Assembly (NCBI RefSeq): GCF_016481275.1
Contig: NZ_JAEMNW010000006.1
Location: 206,293-270,292, forward strand
Reading direction: 5' to 3'
DNA from: Antrihabitans auranticaus
GTDB lineage: Bacteria > Actinomycetota > Actinomycetes > Mycobacteriales > Mycobacteriaceae
Length of the DNA stretch: 64,000 nt
Below the pieces are notes generated by a model that worked only from the letters and a program-made list of their open reading frames with translations, was not told the origin of the DNA and made no database searches. Numbering within the stretch: position 1 is the first letter of the stretch; each line of letters begins with the position of its first letter. The translations under genes and the position numbers were made by a program. Of the stretch, positions 41,119 through 52,808 are shown piece by piece.

Positions 41119-42417
41119 ATGCCCCTGACCCCGGTGCTGAGTCGGTTCTGGGACGAACCGCAATCCTGGACGCTGGAGACCTACCGGCGTCATGACGGCT
41201 ACACCGCCCTGGACAAGGCGCTGCGGATGGAGCCGAACGCGGTCATCGAAACGGTCAAGGAGGCTGGCCTGCGAGGGCGCGGTGGCGCCGGATTCCCGAC
41301 CGGTATGAAGTGGGGTTTCATTCCGCAGGGCGACGGCAAGCCGCACTACCTGGTCGTCAACGCGGACGAGTCCGAGCCTGGGACCTGCAAAGACATCCCG
41401 CTGATGATGGCAACACCGCATGCCCTCGTCGAAGGTGTGATCATCGCGGCGTATGCGATCCGTTCGAACCGGGCGTTCATCTACGTGCGCGGTGAGGTCG
41501 TCCCAGTCTTGCGCCGACTGCAGGCCGCGGTCGCAGAGGCGTACGCGGCCGGGTACCTCGGCACAAACATTCTCGGCAGCGGGTTCGACCTCGAACTCGT
41601 CGTCCACGCCGGCGCGGGCGCCTACATCTGCGGTGAAGAAACAGCTCTGCTGGACTCGCTCGAAGGCCGGCGCGGGCAACCTCGGCTGCGCCCGCCCTTT
41701 CCCGCTGTCGCGGGTCTGTATTCGTGTCCGACAGTCGTCAACAACGTCGAGTCGATCGCAAGTGTGCCGCCTATCATCCGCAACGGAATCGACTGGTTCA
41801 GGTCGATGGGCAGCGAGAAATCACCGGGCTTCACGCTGTACTCGCTGTCGGGTCACGTCACCAGCCCCGGCCAGTACGAGGCCCCGCTGGGAATCACGTT
41901 GCGCGAACTGCTCGAGTTGGCCGGTGGTGTTCGGCCGGGGCACCGGTTGAAGTTCTGGACGCCGGGCGGATCGTCGACGCCGATCTTCACCGACGAACAC
42001 CTCGACGTCGCCCTCGATTACGAAGGCGTGGGCGCGGCCGGTTCCATGCTCGGGACGAAGGCCCTGCAGATCTTCGACGAGACGACGTGCGTCGTCCGCG
42101 CAGTGCTGCGGTGGACCGAGTTCTACGCGCACGAATCCTGTGGCAAATGCACGCCGTGCCGTGAAGGGACGTACTGGCTGGTCCAGATCCTGGAGCGGTT
42201 GGAGAAGGGTGCAGGCACCGACGGTGATCTGGAGAAACTCCTCGACATCTCCGACACGATCCTCGGCAAGTCGTTCTGCGCGCTGGGCGATGGCGCAGCG
42301 AGCCCGATCATCTCGTCCATCAAGTACTTCCGCGACGAGTACCTTGCCCACTTCGAGCAGCGTGGGTGTCCGTTCGATCCACATCAGTCCACTCTCTTTA
42401 CGGCGGTGACTGCGTGA
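41119..42417 (+). CDS. nuoF: NADH-quinone oxidoreductase subunit F (NADH/FMN site)
   Basis: A 432-residue subunit that oxidizes NADH. The glycine-rich NADH site is [18 protein letters not shown] (about 50-67), the FMN region is [14 protein letters not shown] and [16 protein letters not shown], and the N3 [4Fe-4S] ligands are in [12 protein letters not shown] plus the later Cys in [14 protein letters not shown] at 41119 follows a purine-rich GGGAAGGGAAA. It overlaps nuoG at the stop. Confidence 0.97.
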   Translation: MPLTPVLSRFWDEPQSWTLETYRRHDGYTALDKALRMEPNAVIETVKEAGLRGRGGAGFPTGMKWGFIPQGDGKPHYLVVNADESEPGTCKDIPLMMATPHALVEGVIIAAYAIRSNRAFIYVRGEVVPVLRRLQAAVAEAYAAGYLGTNILGSGFDLELVVHAGAGAYICGEETALLDSLEGRRGQPRLRPPFPAVAGLYSCPTVVNNVESIASVPPIIRNGIDWFRSMGSEKSPGFTLYSLSGHVTSPGQYEAPLGITLRELLELAGGVRPGHRLKFWTPGGSSTPIFTDEHLDVALDYEGVGAAGSMLGTKALQIFDETTCVVRAVLRWTEFYAHESCGKCTPCREGTYWLVQILERLEKGAGTDGDLEKLLDISDTILGKSFCALGDGAASPIISSIKYFRDEYLAHFEQRGCPFDPHQSTLFTAVTA

Positions 42418-44789
42418 CTCTCGAGGCGAGCCGGCAAACAGATCTGGTGACCGTCATAATCGACGGCCACGAACTGCAGGTTCCCAAGGGCACCTTGGTG
42501 ATTCGGGCCGCCGAGCTGATGGGCATCCAGATCCCGCGCTTCTGTGACCACCCGTTGCTCGACCCGGTCGGCGCGTGTCGGCAATGCCTCGTCGAGGTGG
42601 AGGGTCAGCGCAAACCGATGGCGTCGTGCACCATCACGGTCACCGAGGGCATGGTCGTGCACACCCAACTGACCTCGCCGGCCGCTGATAAAGCACAGCG
42701 CGGCGTCATGGAATTGCTGCTCATCAACCACCCGCTCGACTGCCCGGTCTGCGACAAGGGCGGGGAGTGCCCACTGCAGAACCAGGCCATGTCGAACGGA
42801 AGGGCGGAGTCGCGGTTCGAGGATGTGAAGCGCACCTTCCCGAAGCCGATCCCGTTGTCGTCGGAAGTGCTGCTCGATCGCGAGCGGTGTGTCCTGTGCG
42901 CGCGCTGCACCCGGTTCTCGAACCAGATAGCCGGGGACCCGTTCATCGAACTTCTCGAACGCGGGGCACTGCAGCAGGTCGGCATCTATGCAAACGAACC
43001 GTTCGAGTCCTACTTCTCCGGCAACACAGTCCAGATCTGTCCGGTCGGCGCGCTGACCGGGACGGCGTACCGATTCCGCGCGCGCCCGTTCGACCTCGTC
43101 TCGAGCCCGAGCGTCTGCGAGCACTGTGCGAGCGGCTGCGCACAACGGACCGATCATCGGCGTGGAAAAGTGCTGCGCCGCTTGGCCGGTGACGAACCGC
43201 AGGTCAACGAGGAATGGAACTGCGATAAGGGCCGCTGGGCGTTCACGTATGCGACCGAACGAGACCGCATCACCACGCCGATGCTTCGCAACGACGACGG
43301 TGAACTCGAACCGGCATCGTGGTCTGCTGCCTTGGCGGTCGCGGCGCGCGGCTTGACGACCGCGAATGCCGGCGTGCTGGTCGGCGGGCGGTCGACGTGG
43401 GAAGACTCGTACGCGTATGCGAAGTTCGCGCGGACGGTACTCGGCACCAACGACATCGACTTCCGGATCCGGCCGCACTCCGCCGAGGAAGCCGACTTCT
43501 TGGCCGCACGGGTAGCGGCGAGGTTCCTCGACGTCACGTATGCAGACCTCGAGAAGGCGTCGACGGTCGTACTGGTGGGTTTCGAACCGGAGGAAGAATC
43601 GCCCATCGTCTTCCTGCGGCTTCGCCGAGCCGCCAGAAAGAACGGGCTGGCGATCCACGCGATCGCGCCGTTCGCCTCGCGCGGCCTCACCAAGATGTCG
43701 GGGCGTCTGATACAGACCGCACCCGGCGACGAAGCCGCAGCGCTGCGCACTCCCGAGGTCATCGATTTACTACGGCAGCAGGGCGCGATCCTCCTCGTCG
43801 GCGAACGGCTCGCGACTGTTCCCGGCGGCCTGTCCGCGACGGTGCGAGTGGTGGACGAGACCGGCGCGGGGCTGGCATGGGTGCCGCGGCGTGCGGGGGA
43901 GCGCGGTGCGATCGAGGCAGGTGCGCTCTTCAACCTGCTGCCGGGCGGGCGGCCGATCACGGCGGAGACGTTGCGCGGAGTCGGCGACGTGTGGGGCGTC
44001 GAGGACCTCCCGACGACCGCCGGGCGCGATACCGCGGGAATCCTCGCCGCGGCCGCGTCAGGTGAACTCGGTGCGCTGGTGATAGGTGGTGTGGAGGTCG
44101 ACGACCTGCCGGACCCCGCCGCCGCGCGAGAGGCACTGGCCGCGACGAAGTTCGTGGTCAGCCTCGAGCTACGGCGCAGCGCGGTGACCGACATCGCCGA
44201 CGTCGTGTTCCCTGTCGCTCCCGTCGTGGAGAAGGGCGGTACGTTACTCGACTGGGAAGGGCGAGATCGGAGCTTCGAGCCGGCGCTTCGCGGGACGAAC
44301 ACGATGGCCGACCAGCGCGTACTCAATGCGATCGCCGACGAGATGGGGGTCGGTCTCGGGCTCCCCGATGCTGCGACCACACGTGCGGAGATCGCGCGGC
44401 TAGGAGTCTGGGACGGATCGTCCCCCGAACCGCCGTGGGTCGATCCGGTCGGCGCGCCAGAGCCCGGCGCGGGCGAAGCAGTGCTGGCGAGCTGGCGGAT
44501 GCTGCTCGACGCGGGTCGACTTCAGGACGGCGAGCCGAACCTCGCCGGAACAGCGCGAACACCGGTCGTCCGGTTGTCGGGTGCGACGGCTGCCGACCTC
44601 GGCGTGAGCGCGGGTGAGCCCGTCACCGTTGCCACCGACCATGGCTCGATCACCTTGCCGCTGACCGTCACCGACATGCCGGACCGCGTCGTGTGGCTGC
44701 CGCTGAACTCGCCGGGCTCAGCGGTCCACCGCGAGCTTGCGGCAACGCCGGGCGACGTGGTCCGCGTGCGAGCCGGGGAGGCCGAGTGA
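42414..44789 (+). CDS. nuoG: NADH-quinone oxidoreductase subunit G
   Basis: A 791-residue subunit with the largest number of clusters. N1b ligands lie in [20 protein letters not shown]; the His/Cys cluster N5 region is [18 protein letters not shown]4 lies in [10 protein letters not shown] and ICPVGAL. A further CxxCxxxC-27 residues-C set (CEHCASGC to NEEWNC) is the N7 pattern, present here. The rest is a molybdopterin-oxidoreductase-like domain. GTG at 42414 is coupled to nuoF. Confidence 0.96.
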   Translation: MTLEASRQTDLVTVIIDGHELQVPKGTLVIRAAELMGIQIPRFCDHPLLDPVGACRQCLVEVEGQRKPMASCTITVTEGMVVHTQLTSPAADKAQRGVMELLLINHPLDCPVCDKGGECPLQNQAMSNGRAESRFEDVKRTFPKPIPLSSEVLLDRERCVLCARCTRFSNQIAGDPFIELLERGALQQVGIYANEPFESYFSGNTVQICPVGALTGTAYRFRARPFDLVSSPSVCEHCASGCAQRTDHRRGKVLRRLAGDEPQVNEEWNCDKGRWAFTYATERDRITTPMLRNDDGELEPASWSAALAVAARGLTTANAGVLVGGRSTWEDSYAYAKFARTVLGTNDIDFRIRPHSAEEADFLAARVAARFLDVTYADLEKASTVVLVGFEPEEESPIVFLRLRRAARKNGLAIHAIAPFASRGLTKMSGRLIQTAPGDEAAALRTPEVIDLLRQQGAILLVGERLATVPGGLSATVRVVDETGAGLAWVPRRAGERGAIEAGALFNLLPGGRPITAETLRGVGDVWGVEDLPTTAGRDTAGILAAAASGELGALVIGGVEVDDLPDPAAAREALAATKFVVSLELRRSAVTDIADVVFPVAPVVEKGGTLLDWEGRDRSFEPALRGTNTMADQRVLNAIADEMGVGLGLPDAATTRAEIARLGVWDGSSPEPPWVDPVGAPEPGAGEAVLASWRMLLDAGRLQDGEPNLAGTARTPVVRLSGATAADLGVSAGEPVTVATDHGSITLPLTVTDMPDRVVWLPLNSPGSAVHRELAATPGDVVRVRAGEAE

Positions 44790-46123
44790 CTCTCGCAGTC
44801 GAGCCCTACAACGACCTCGGGGCCTTCGGCCACGACCCGTGGTGGCTCGTTGTCGCCAAAGCTGTCGCGATCTTCGCGTTTCTCCTGCTGACCGCGTTGG
44901 TCGCGGTGCTCGCGGAACGCAAGGTCGTGGCGCGCATGCAGATGCGGATCGGACCCAACCGGGTCGGTCTGTTCGGTTCGCTGCAGAGTGTCGCCGACGG
45001 CGTCAAGATGGCGCTGAAGGAAGACATCGTTCCCAGCGGGGTCGACAAGCCGATCTACATCCTCGCGCCGATCATCTCGGCCACTCCGGCGATTACGGCG
45101 TTTGCCGTGATCCCGTTCGGGCCGGAGGTCTCGGTCTTCGGGCACCGGACCCCGATGCAACTGACCGACCTGACCGTCGCCGTTCTGTTCATCCTCGCCG
45201 CGGCATCGGTCGGTGTGTACGGCATCGTGCTTGCCGGTTGGTCGTCCGGGTCGACGTACCCACTACTCGGTGGTCTTCGGTCGACGGCGCAGGTGATCTC
45301 GTACGAGATCGCGATGGCCCTGTCGTTCGCCGCTGTGTTCCTGGACGCGGGAACGATGTCGACATCGGGGATCGTCGCAGCTCAAGAGGGCCTGTGGTAC
45401 GTCTTCCTGCTGTTGCCGTCGTTCCTGATCTACATCACTTCGATGGTCGGCGAGACGAACCGCGCGCCATTCGACCTTCCTGAGGCCGAGGGAGAACTGG
45501 TCGGCGGCTTCCATACCGAGTACTCGTCGCTCAAGTTCGCGATGTTCATGCTTGCCGAGTACGTGAACATGGTGACCGTGTCGGCTCTTGCCACAACGCT
45601 ATTCCTCGGCGGCTGGCACGCACCGTTCCCGATCAATCTGTGGGAAGGCGCGAACTCGGGTTGGTGGCCGTTGCTGTGGTTCACGGCGAAGGTATGGGGC
45701 TTCCTGTTCTTCTTCGTCTGGCTGCGCGGCACACTGCCGCGCCTGCGCTACGACCAGTTCATGAAGCTCGGCTGGCAGATCCTGATCCCGGTCTCACTGC
45801 TGTGGGTGATGGTGGTTGCCACTGTGCGGGCGCTTCGGAACGAGGGTTACGAGGTCGGCACGATCGCGCTCGTGATTGCAGGGGCGGTCATCGGCCTGCT
45901 CATCATCGGCTTGTTCGCGAATCTGGTTCGCAGCAGGCGCCATCCGGTGCCGGTGGACGATCTGCCGCCGCCGGAACAGTTCGACCCGATGGCGGGCGGC
46001 TTCCCGGTGCCACCGCTGCCCGGTCAGAAAATGCCGGCTTTCCAGCGCACACCCGTCGGGGCCGGCGCCCAGACTCGCACTTCGCCAACAAGCAAGGAGA
46101 GCTCTGATGCCCAAGACTCCTAA
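44786..46123 (+). CDS. nuoH: NADH-quinone oxidoreductase subunit H
   Basis: A 445-residue membrane subunit linking the quinone site to the proton channels. Eight or so spans; conserved parts are [30 protein letters not shown] and the loop [19 protein letters not shown] with its Glu cluster. A C-terminal polar tail of about 60 residues, rich in Pro ([19 protein letters not shown]), extends beyond the last span; this is seen in actinobacterial NuoH. GTG overlaps the nuoG stop. Confidence 0.96.
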   Translation: MTLAVEPYNDLGAFGHDPWWLVVAKAVAIFAFLLLTALVAVLAERKVVARMQMRIGPNRVGLFGSLQSVADGVKMALKEDIVPSGVDKPIYILAPIISATPAITAFAVIPFGPEVSVFGHRTPMQLTDLTVAVLFILAAASVGVYGIVLAGWSSGSTYPLLGGLRSTAQVISYEIAMALSFAAVFLDAGTMSTSGIVAAQEGLWYVFLLLPSFLIYITSMVGETNRAPFDLPEAEGELVGGFHTEYSSLKFAMFMLAEYVNMVTVSALATTLFLGGWHAPFPINLWEGANSGWWPLLWFTAKVWGFLFFFVWLRGTLPRLRYDQFMKLGWQILIPVSLLWVMVVATVRALRNEGYEVGTIALVIAGAVIGLLIIGLFANLVRSRRHPVPVDDLPPPEQFDPMAGGFPVPPLPGQKMPAFQRTPVGAGAQTRTSPTSKESSDAQDS

Positions 46124-46646
46124 GTTCCTCGACCCCGTCGCAGGATTCGGCGTGACGTTCGCGACGATGTTCAAGAAGCCGACGACCGAGTTCTATCCCG
46201 AGGAAAAGGTGCCGACCGCGCCGCGTTACCACGGTCGCCACCAGCTCAACCGGCATCCGGACGGACTCGAGAAGTGCATCGGCTGCGAGCTTTGCGCTTG
46301 GGCGTGCCCGGCCGACGCGATCTACGTCGAAGGTGCCGACAACACCGAGGAAGAGCGGTTCTCTCCTGGCGAGCGGTACGGCCGCGTCTACCAGATCAAC
46401 TACCTGCGCTGCATCGGGTGCGGATTGTGCATCGAGGCATGCCCCACCCGCGCGCTGACGATGACGAACGACTACGAACTTGCCGACGACAACCGCGCCG
46501 ACCTGATCTTCGGCAAAGACAAGCTTCTCGCGCCGATGCAGCCGGGGATGGTCGAGGCGCCACACCCCATGTATCCGGGTTCGACAGACGAGGACTACTA
46601 CCGCGGCAAAATCACGGGCGCACCCGCCGAGGAGGGTGATCGGTGA
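46107..46646 (+). CDS. nuoI: NADH-quinone oxidoreductase subunit I (clusters N6a/N6b)
   Basis: A 179-residue ferredoxin-like subunit with two classical binding sets, [19 protein letters not shown] and [19 protein letters not shown], holding N6a and N6b on the electron path to N2. AAGGAG eight bases upstream supports ATG at 46107, which lies 17 bp inside the end of nuoH. It overlaps nuoJ by GTGA. Confidence 0.97.
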   Translation: MPKTPKFLDPVAGFGVTFATMFKKPTTEFYPEEKVPTAPRYHGRHQLNRHPDGLEKCIGCELCAWACPADAIYVEGADNTEEERFSPGERYGRVYQINYLRCIGCGLCIEACPTRALTMTNDYELADDNRADLIFGKDKLLAPMQPGMVEAPHPMYPGSTDEDYYRGKITGAPAEEGDR

Positions 46647-47389
46647 CGGTTCTCGCGGCTGAGACTTTCACGCGGACCTCCACAGGGGAAGCGGTCCAGT
46701 TCTGGATCCTCGGTACGGTCGCTGTGTTGTGCGCGCTCGGAGTCGTGTGCGCGACCAAGGCGGTGTACTCGGCGATCTTTCTCGCGACGGCGATGATCAT
46801 CCTCGCTGTTTTCTATATCTCGCAGGACGCGTACTTCCTCGGCGTCGTCCAGGTGGTCGTCTACACGGGCGCAGTCATGATGTTGTTCCTCTTCGTGCTC
46901 ATGCTCGTCGGTGTCGACTCGTCGGATTCGCTCGTCGAAACACTCCAGGGCCAGCGAGTCGCGGCGATTCTCGCGGGGGTCGGGTTCGGCCTGTTGCTGA
47001 TCGGCGGGATCGGGAACGTGACTGCGGACGGGTTCGTGGGAATGGGCGAGGCGAACGCGGCGGGCAACGTTCCCGGGCTGGCCGAGCTGATTTTCCTCGA
47101 CTACGTCTGGGCTTTCGAGCTCACCGGTGCGCTGTTGATCGCTGCCACCCTCGGCGCGATGGTGCTTGCGCACCGCGAGCGGTTCGAGCGGCGTAAGGAC
47201 CAGCGGGAAATGTCGGTCGAGCGCTTCCTGAAGGGCGATCGGGCCACGCCGATGCCGAGCCCCGGCGTGTATGCGCGCCACAACGCGGTCGACATGCCGG
47301 CGCGACTGCCCGATGGATCGGACGCTGTGGGGTCGGTCAGCAAGGTCCTCAAGCGGCGCTCGCCGACTGCACCGGAGGGGACAGAGTGA
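46643..47389 (+). CDS. nuoJ: NADH-quinone oxidoreductase subunit J
   Basis: A 248-residue membrane subunit with five spans, including [20 protein letters not shown] and the conserved [20 protein letters not shown] helix whose bulge takes part in coupling. A cytoplasmic tail of about 70 residues ([19 protein letters not shown] onward) is longer than in E. coli. GTG at 46643 overlaps the nuoI stop. Confidence 0.95.
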   Translation: MTVLAAETFTRTSTGEAVQFWILGTVAVLCALGVVCATKAVYSAIFLATAMIILAVFYISQDAYFLGVVQVVVYTGAVMMLFLFVLMLVGVDSSDSLVETLQGQRVAAILAGVGFGLLLIGGIGNVTADGFVGMGEANAAGNVPGLAELIFLDYVWAFELTGALLIAATLGAMVLAHRERFERRKDQREMSVERFLKGDRATPMPSPGVYARHNAVDMPARLPDGSDAVGSVSKVLKRRSPTAPEGTE

Positions 47390-47685
47390 ACCCCGAGAAC
47401 TATCTCTACCTTTCGGCGCTGCTGTTCACGATCGGCGGCGCCGGGGTTCTGCTGCGACGCAACGCGATAGTCGTGTTCATGTGCATCGAAGTGATGCTCA
47501 ATGCCACTAATTTGGCGTTTGTGACGTTCGCGCGAATGCACGGCAATCTGGACGGACAGGTCTTCGCGTTCTTCACGATGGTCGTTGCCGCCGCGGAAGT
47601 CGTGGTGGGTCTGGCGATCATCATGACCATCTTCCGCACCCGCCGTTCGGCTTCGGTCGACGATGCGAATCTGCTGAAGCACTGA
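47386..47685 (+). CDS. nuoK: NADH-quinone oxidoreductase subunit K
   Basis: A 99-residue, three-span subunit related to MrpC. The second and third spans contain the conserved glutamates in [12 protein letters not shown] and [13 protein letters not shown], which are needed for proton transfer. GTG at 47386 overlaps the nuoJ stop by 4 bp, and 4 bp separate it from nuoL. Confidence 0.96.
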   Translation: MNPENYLYLSALLFTIGGAGVLLRRNAIVVFMCIEVMLNATNLAFVTFARMHGNLDGQVFAFFTMVVAAAEVVVGLAIIMTIFRTRRSASVDDANLLKH

Positions 47686-47689
47686 CGGC

Positions 47690-49573
47690 ATGGACACAGA
47701 GATGATCTGGCTGCTGCCGGCTCTGCCGCTCCTCGGTGCCGCGATCCTGCTGTTGGGCGGCAACCGCACGAATGCGTGGGGCCACTACCTCGGCTGTGCC
47801 GCGTCGCTCGCGTCGTTTGTCGTCGGTGTCGCACTGTTCTTCGACATGCTCGGCCGCGATTCGGCGGACCGCCTCCTGCACCAGAACCTCTTCAGCTGGG
47901 TGCCGGTCGCAGAACTGAAAGTCGACTTCGGGCTCCAACTCGATCCGCTGTCGATGTGCTTCGTACTGCTGATCACCGGCGTGGGCTCGCTGATCCACAT
48001 CTATTCGGTCGGCTACATGGAGCACGACGCCGAACGGCGACGCTTCTTCGCGTACCTCAACCTCTTCCTCGCAGCGATGCTGCTGCTGGTTCTGGCAGAC
48101 AACTTCCTCGGCCTGTACGTCGGCTGGGAGGGTGTCGGTCTGGCGTCGTATCTGCTGATCGGCTTCTGGCAGTACAAGCCGTCCGCGGCGACCGCAGCGA
48201 AGAAGGCCTTCGTCGTCAACCGGGTCGGTGACATGGGGTTGGCGCTCGCGATGATGATCATGTTCGCGACGTTCGGATCGGTCTCCTTTGCGGACGTCTT
48301 CGCCGGTGCTCCCGGCGCGAGCGAAGCCGCGGTGACGTGGATCGGGCTGGCACTCCTGCTCGCAGCATGCGGCAAGTCGGCGCAGGTCCCGCTGCAGGCC
48401 TGGCTCGGCGACGCGATGGAAGGTCCAACGCCGGTTTCGGCGCTCATCCACGCCGCGACGATGGTGACGGCAGGCGTGTACCTGATCACGCGGTCCAACC
48501 CGATCTTCGATCTGGCTCCTGATGCCCAGCTCGCCGTCGTGATCGTCGGAGCGGTGACGCTGCTGTTCGGTGCGATCGTCGGTTGCGCGAAGGACGACAT
48601 CAAGAAGGCGCTCGCGGCTTCGACGATGAGCCAGATCGGTTACATGGTGCTGGCGGCCGGACTAGGTCCGGCGGGCTACGCATTCGCGATCATGCATCTG
48701 CTCACCCACGGATTCTTCAAAGCTGGCTTGTTCCTCGGCGCGGGCTCTGTCATGCACGGGATGAACGACGAAGTGAACATGCGCAGGTACGGCGGACTAC
48801 GGACCGTCATGCCGATCACGTTCGTGACGTTCGGCCTCGGCTATCTCGCCATCATCGGTCTGCCACCGTTCGCCGGATTCTTTTCGAAGGACAAGATCAT
48901 CGAGGTTGCCTTCGCCGCCGGTGGGCCGAAAGGCGTGATCCTCGGCGTCGCGACGCTGATCGGTGCTGGTCTGACCGCGTTCTACATGACGCGGGTCATG
49001 CTGATGACGTTCTTCGGCAAACGGCGGTGGGCCGACGACGCGCATCCGCACGAATCACCGCGAGTCATGACGGGCCCGATGGTCGTCCTAGCGGTGGGTT
49101 CGGTCGCATCGGGCGGTCTGCTCGCGATCGGATCGTCGCTGCAGGACTGGCTCGAGCCGGTGGTCGGCGCGCACCACGAGGAGGTCACGATTCCTGTATG
49201 GGTGACGACTGCCCTGACGCTCGCAGTGGTACTGGCGGGTGTCGCAGTGGCCTACAGGCAATACGCGCAACGCGAGATTCCCGCGGTCGCACCAGCCGGT
49301 TCCGCACTCACCGTCGCGGCACGCAGGGACCTCTACGGTGACGCGTTCAACGAGGCGGCGTTCATGCGTCCGGGCCAGGTTGTGACGCGGTCCATGGTGT
49401 TCGCGGACACGCGCGGTGTAGACGGCATCGTCAACGGATTCGCGGCGTCGATCGGCTTCCTCTCGGAGCACGTCAGGCGGCTGCAAACCGGATTCGTGCG
49501 TTCGTATGCTCTGTCGATGTTCGCAGGTGCGGCGCTCGTGGTCGCCACGATGGTCCTGGTGAGGGTGTGGTGA
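47690..49573 (+). CDS. nuoL: NADH-quinone oxidoreductase subunit L (antiporter-like)
   Basis: A 627-residue Mrp-like proton-pumping subunit at the far end of the membrane arm. Signatures are [22 protein letters not shown] with the key Glu, [34 protein letters not shown]-like [19 protein letters not shown] and [17 protein letters not shown]. Length and about 16 spans fit, including the C-terminal lateral helix. ATG at 47690; the stop overlaps nuoM. Confidence 0.96.
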   Translation: MDTEMIWLLPALPLLGAAILLLGGNRTNAWGHYLGCAASLASFVVGVALFFDMLGRDSADRLLHQNLFSWVPVAELKVDFGLQLDPLSMCFVLLITGVGSLIHIYSVGYMEHDAERRRFFAYLNLFLAAMLLLVLADNFLGLYVGWEGVGLASYLLIGFWQYKPSAATAAKKAFVVNRVGDMGLALAMMIMFATFGSVSFADVFAGAPGASEAAVTWIGLALLLAACGKSAQVPLQAWLGDAMEGPTPVSALIHAATMVTAGVYLITRSNPIFDLAPDAQLAVVIVGAVTLLFGAIVGCAKDDIKKALAASTMSQIGYMVLAAGLGPAGYAFAIMHLLTHGFFKAGLFLGAGSVMHGMNDEVNMRRYGGLRTVMPITFVTFGLGYLAIIGLPPFAGFFSKDKIIEVAFAAGGPKGVILGVATLIGAGLTAFYMTRVMLMTFFGKRRWADDAHPHESPRVMTGPMVVLAVGSVASGGLLAIGSSLQDWLEPVVGAHHEEVTIPVWVTTALTLAVVLAGVAVAYRQYAQREIPAVAPAGSALTVAARRDLYGDAFNEAAFMRPGQVVTRSMVFADTRGVDGIVNGFAASIGFLSEHVRRLQTGFVRSYALSMFAGAALVVATMVLVRVW

Positions 49574-51147
49574 CGGACTTTCCCTGGCTGACCGCGTTGT
49601 GGGTGGTTCCCGTGCTGGGCGCTGTCGCGATCTTCGCGCTTCCCGGTGCTTCGCGCCGGTTCGCCAAGCCGGTCGCGCTCGGTACCACGGTCGCGGTTCT
49701 CGTCATCGCGATCGCGTTGGCAGTCCAGTTCGAATCGGGCGGCGACCGCTATCAGTTCGTCGAATCCCATGAGTGGATCCCGGCTTTCGGTGCCAAGTAC
49801 GCGCTCGGCATCGACGGCATCGCGCTGGCTTTGGTACTGCTCACCGCGGTCCTGTTGCCGCTGCTGATTCTCGCCGGCTGGAAGGACGCCGACGACTCCG
49901 TCGGGACGTCTTCGCGCAAAGCTCCGACCTACTTCGCATTGACGCTGCTCGTCGAAGCGATGGTGCTGGTCTCGTTCGTTGCACTCGACGTCTTGCTGTT
50001 CTACGTCTTCTTCGAGGCGATGCTCATCCCGATGTACTTCCTGATCGGCGGGTTCGGCGGTGCGAACCGGTCGCGGGCGGCGGTGAAGTTCCTGCTCTAC
50101 AACCTCCTCGGCGGGCTCGTCATGCTTGCCGCGGTCATCGGTCTGTACGTCGTCACGGCACGCGAGGGCGCGGGCACGTTCGACTTCCGCGAAATCGTCG
50201 CGGCTGTGTCGGCAGGCGAGCTCGGCGCCGACCCGACCGTGCTCAAAGCCCTGTTCCTCGGCTTCATGTTCGCGTTCGCGGTCAAGGCGCCACTGTGGCC
50301 GTTCCACACCTGGTTGCCAGGCGCGGCGGTCGAAGCCACGCCCGCGAGCGCGGTTCTGATGATGGCGGTCGTCGACAAGGTCGGCACGTTCGGCATGCTG
50401 CGCTACTGCCTCGAGCTGTTCCCGGACGCGTCGAAATACTTCGCACTGGCGATCGCGACGCTTGCCGTGATCGGAATCGTCTACGGCGCAATCCTCGCGA
50501 TCGGCCAGACCGACGTGATGCGGCTGATCGCATACACATCGATCTCGCACTTCGGTTTCATCATTTTGGGCATCTTCGCCATGACGAGCCAGGGCTTGAC
50601 CGGTTCGACGCTGTACATGGTCAACCACGGCATCTCGACCGCCGCGCTGTTCCTGGTCGCCGGGTTCCTTGTTTCCCGTCGCGGTACGCGACTCATCGAG
50701 TCCTACGGCGGCGTGCAGAAGGTCGCTCCCGTCTTGGCGGGTACGTTCCTGGTTGCCGGTCTCGCGACGCTCTCGTTGCCGGGACTCGCACCGTTCGTCA
50801 GCGAATTCCTCGTCCTGATCGGCACGTTCACGCGCTATCCGGTTGCCGCAGTCATCGCGGTCAGTGCGCTCGTGCTGGCGGCGATCTACATCCTGTGGCT
50901 CTACCAGCGGATGATGACCGGACCGGTCACGAAGGGCAACGAACGAATACCCGACCTCGTGCCACGCGAACTCGTGGTGGTCGGTCCGTTGCTGGCGCTG
51001 CTGATCGTGCTCGGTGTGTATCCGAAGCCGGTCCTCGACTTCATCACTCCGGCGGTGAGCGAGACGATGACAACCATCGACCAGCACGACCCGGCACCGA
51101 CCGCCGGTGACAGGCCCGCCACCGAGATCGGAGGTGGGCACAAGTGA
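49570..51147 (+). CDS. nuoM: NADH-quinone oxidoreductase subunit M (antiporter-like)
   Basis: A 525-residue proton-pumping subunit. Family markers are [21 protein letters not shown] with the channel Glu, [38 protein letters not shown] (channel Lys) and [17 protein letters not shown]. Two GTG codons are adjacent at 49567 and 49570; the second gives the usual GTGA overlap with nuoL and was used. The tail ends TEIGGGHK. Confidence 0.96.
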   Translation: MTDFPWLTALWVVPVLGAVAIFALPGASRRFAKPVALGTTVAVLVIAIALAVQFESGGDRYQFVESHEWIPAFGAKYALGIDGIALALVLLTAVLLPLLILAGWKDADDSVGTSSRKAPTYFALTLLVEAMVLVSFVALDVLLFYVFFEAMLIPMYFLIGGFGGANRSRAAVKFLLYNLLGGLVMLAAVIGLYVVTAREGAGTFDFREIVAAVSAGELGADPTVLKALFLGFMFAFAVKAPLWPFHTWLPGAAVEATPASAVLMMAVVDKVGTFGMLRYCLELFPDASKYFALAIATLAVIGIVYGAILAIGQTDVMRLIAYTSISHFGFIILGIFAMTSQGLTGSTLYMVNHGISTAALFLVAGFLVSRRGTRLIESYGGVQKVAPVLAGTFLVAGLATLSLPGLAPFVSEFLVLIGTFTRYPVAAVIAVSALVLAAIYILWLYQRMMTGPVTKGNERIPDLVPRELVVVGPLLALLIVLGVYPKPVLDFITPAVSETMTTIDQHDPAPTAGDRPATEIGGGHK

Positions 51148-52712
51148 GTCTCGATCTGCTCGCAGAAGTCGTGACGTCGCCGACCCCCGATGTCGAGTAC
51201 GGCCAGCTTTCGCCGATGTTGATCGTGTTCGGCGTGTCGGTTGTCGGTGTGCTGATCGAGGCGTTCCTGCCGCGTCGTGGTCGCGCGGCGACCCAACTCG
51301 CGTTGAGTCTCGGCGGACTGGTTGCCGCGTTCGTGGCGGTCGTTCTGCTTGCGCGGGATATCGATCCGCCCGGATCGGTCGGCAAGTTCGTCGTCGCAGG
51401 TGCCGTCGCGATCGACGGTCCGACGCTTTTCATGCAGGGCACGATCCTGCTGATCGCGATCCTGTCCATCCTGCTCATTGCCGAACGCGGCGGTGAGGCA
51501 TTCACCTACCAGGCGTCCGCCGTGCCGGGCAGTGTCGCCGAGTTGGAGGCGACCAAGGCCGGTGTCGCGCAGACCGAGGTCTTCCCGCTGACGATGCTCG
51601 CGGTCGGCGGCATGCTTTTGTTCCCGGCGTCGAACGACTTGCTGACGATGTTCGTTGCGCTCGAGGTCTTGTCGCTGCCGCTGTATGTGATGTGCGGCCT
51701 CGCGCGACGAAAGCGACTGCTCTCGCAGGAAGCGGCGCTGAAGTACTTCTTGCTCGGTGCGTTCTCCTCGGCGTTCTTCCTCTACGGCGTCGCGCTGCTC
51801 TACGGCTACGCCGGAACCGTCGACCTGCCAGGCATCGCGGAGGCGATCAAGGCCGCGGAGGGCAGCGAGTCGCTGGCGCTGGTCGGGCTCGGGCTACTGA
51901 CCGTCGGCCTGCTGTTCAAGGTCGGTGCGGTGCCGTTCCACTCCTGGATTCCGGACGTGTACGAGGGCGCGCCGACTCCTATCACGGCGTTCATGGCGGC
52001 CGCGACGAAGATCGCGGCCTTCGGTGCGACGTTGCGAATCTTCTACGTCGCGGTGCCGGATCTGCGGCTCGACTGGCGACCGGTCATGTGGGGCATCGCG
52101 ATCCTCACGATGGTGGTCGGGGCGATCATGGCCGTCACACAGACCGATGTGAAACGCATGCTGGCGTACTCGTCGGTTGCGCATGCGGGGTTCATCCTGA
52201 CCGGTGTGGTTGCGGCCAATACAGCGGGTCTGTCGGCGACGATGTTCTATCTCTTCGCCTACGGGTTCAGCACGCTCGGAGCTTTTGCGATCGTGAGCCT
52301 TGTCCGGGACAGCTCCGGCGAGGTCACCGAGATGGCGCGGTGGGCGGGTATCGGCAGGCGGTCTCCGCTGTTCGGGGTGATCTTTGCGCTCTTCCTCCTT
52401 GCGCTTGCCGGCATCCCGTTGACGAGCGGTTTCGTCAGCAAGTTCGCGGTCTTCCAAGCCGCGGCTGAGGGTGGTGCCGCACCGCTGGTCATCGTCGGCG
52501 TCGCGAGCAGTGCGGTCGCGGCGTACTTCTACGTCCGCGTCATCGTGCTGATGTTCTTCGCCGAGCCGCCGGACGATCCGGGGGAGGTTATTGCGGCAAG
52601 TCCGCTCACGACCGCCGCAATCGGGATCGGCGCAGCTGTGACAGTCGTCCTCGGCATCCTGCCGCAGCCGATTTTCGACCTCGCCGACCGTGCAGCACAG
52701 TTTCTGATCTGA
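51144..52712 (+). CDS. nuoN: NADH-quinone oxidoreductase subunit N (antiporter-like)
   Basis: A 522-residue antiporter-like subunit next to NuoK. Visible are TMFVALEVLSLPLYVMCGLAR with the channel Glu, ALKYFLLGAFSSAFFLYG, KVGAVPFHSWIPDVYEGAPT and KRMLAYSSVAHAGFILTG. It is the last gene of the operon; GTG overlaps the nuoM stop. No strong terminator is evident in the 96 bp that follow. Confidence 0.96.
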   Translation: MSLDLLAEVVTSPTPDVEYGQLSPMLIVFGVSVVGVLIEAFLPRRGRAATQLALSLGGLVAAFVAVVLLARDIDPPGSVGKFVVAGAVAIDGPTLFMQGTILLIAILSILLIAERGGEAFTYQASAVPGSVAELEATKAGVAQTEVFPLTMLAVGGMLLFPASNDLLTMFVALEVLSLPLYVMCGLARRKRLLSQEAALKYFLLGAFSSAFFLYGVALLYGYAGTVDLPGIAEAIKAAEGSESLALVGLGLLTVGLLFKVGAVPFHSWIPDVYEGAPTPITAFMAAATKIAAFGATLRIFYVAVPDLRLDWRPVMWGIAILTMVVGAIMAVTQTDVKRMLAYSSVAHAGFILTGVVAANTAGLSATMFYLFAYGFSTLGAFAIVSLVRDSSGEVTEMARWAGIGRRSPLFGVIFALFLLALAGIPLTSGFVSKFAVFQAAAEGGAAPLVIVGVASSAVAAYFYVRVIVLMFFAEPPDDPGEVIAASPLTTAAIGIGAAVTVVLGILPQPIFDLADRAAQFLI

Positions 52713-52808
52713 CCGATCCGTCGGCGACGCGCCGGATACGTTGATGTATCGAATGCAAAGCAGTATCGTGCTGGCGCGCGGCTTTGGGCCGCCGGACGAG
52801 GAGGTTCG

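Noticed and set aside
49333..51141. A 602-codon minus-strand frame opposite nuoM
   Set aside because: Its composition is Arg/Asp/Glu/His/Gln-rich, as expected for the reverse frame of hydrophobic codons, and nuoM on the other strand is certain.
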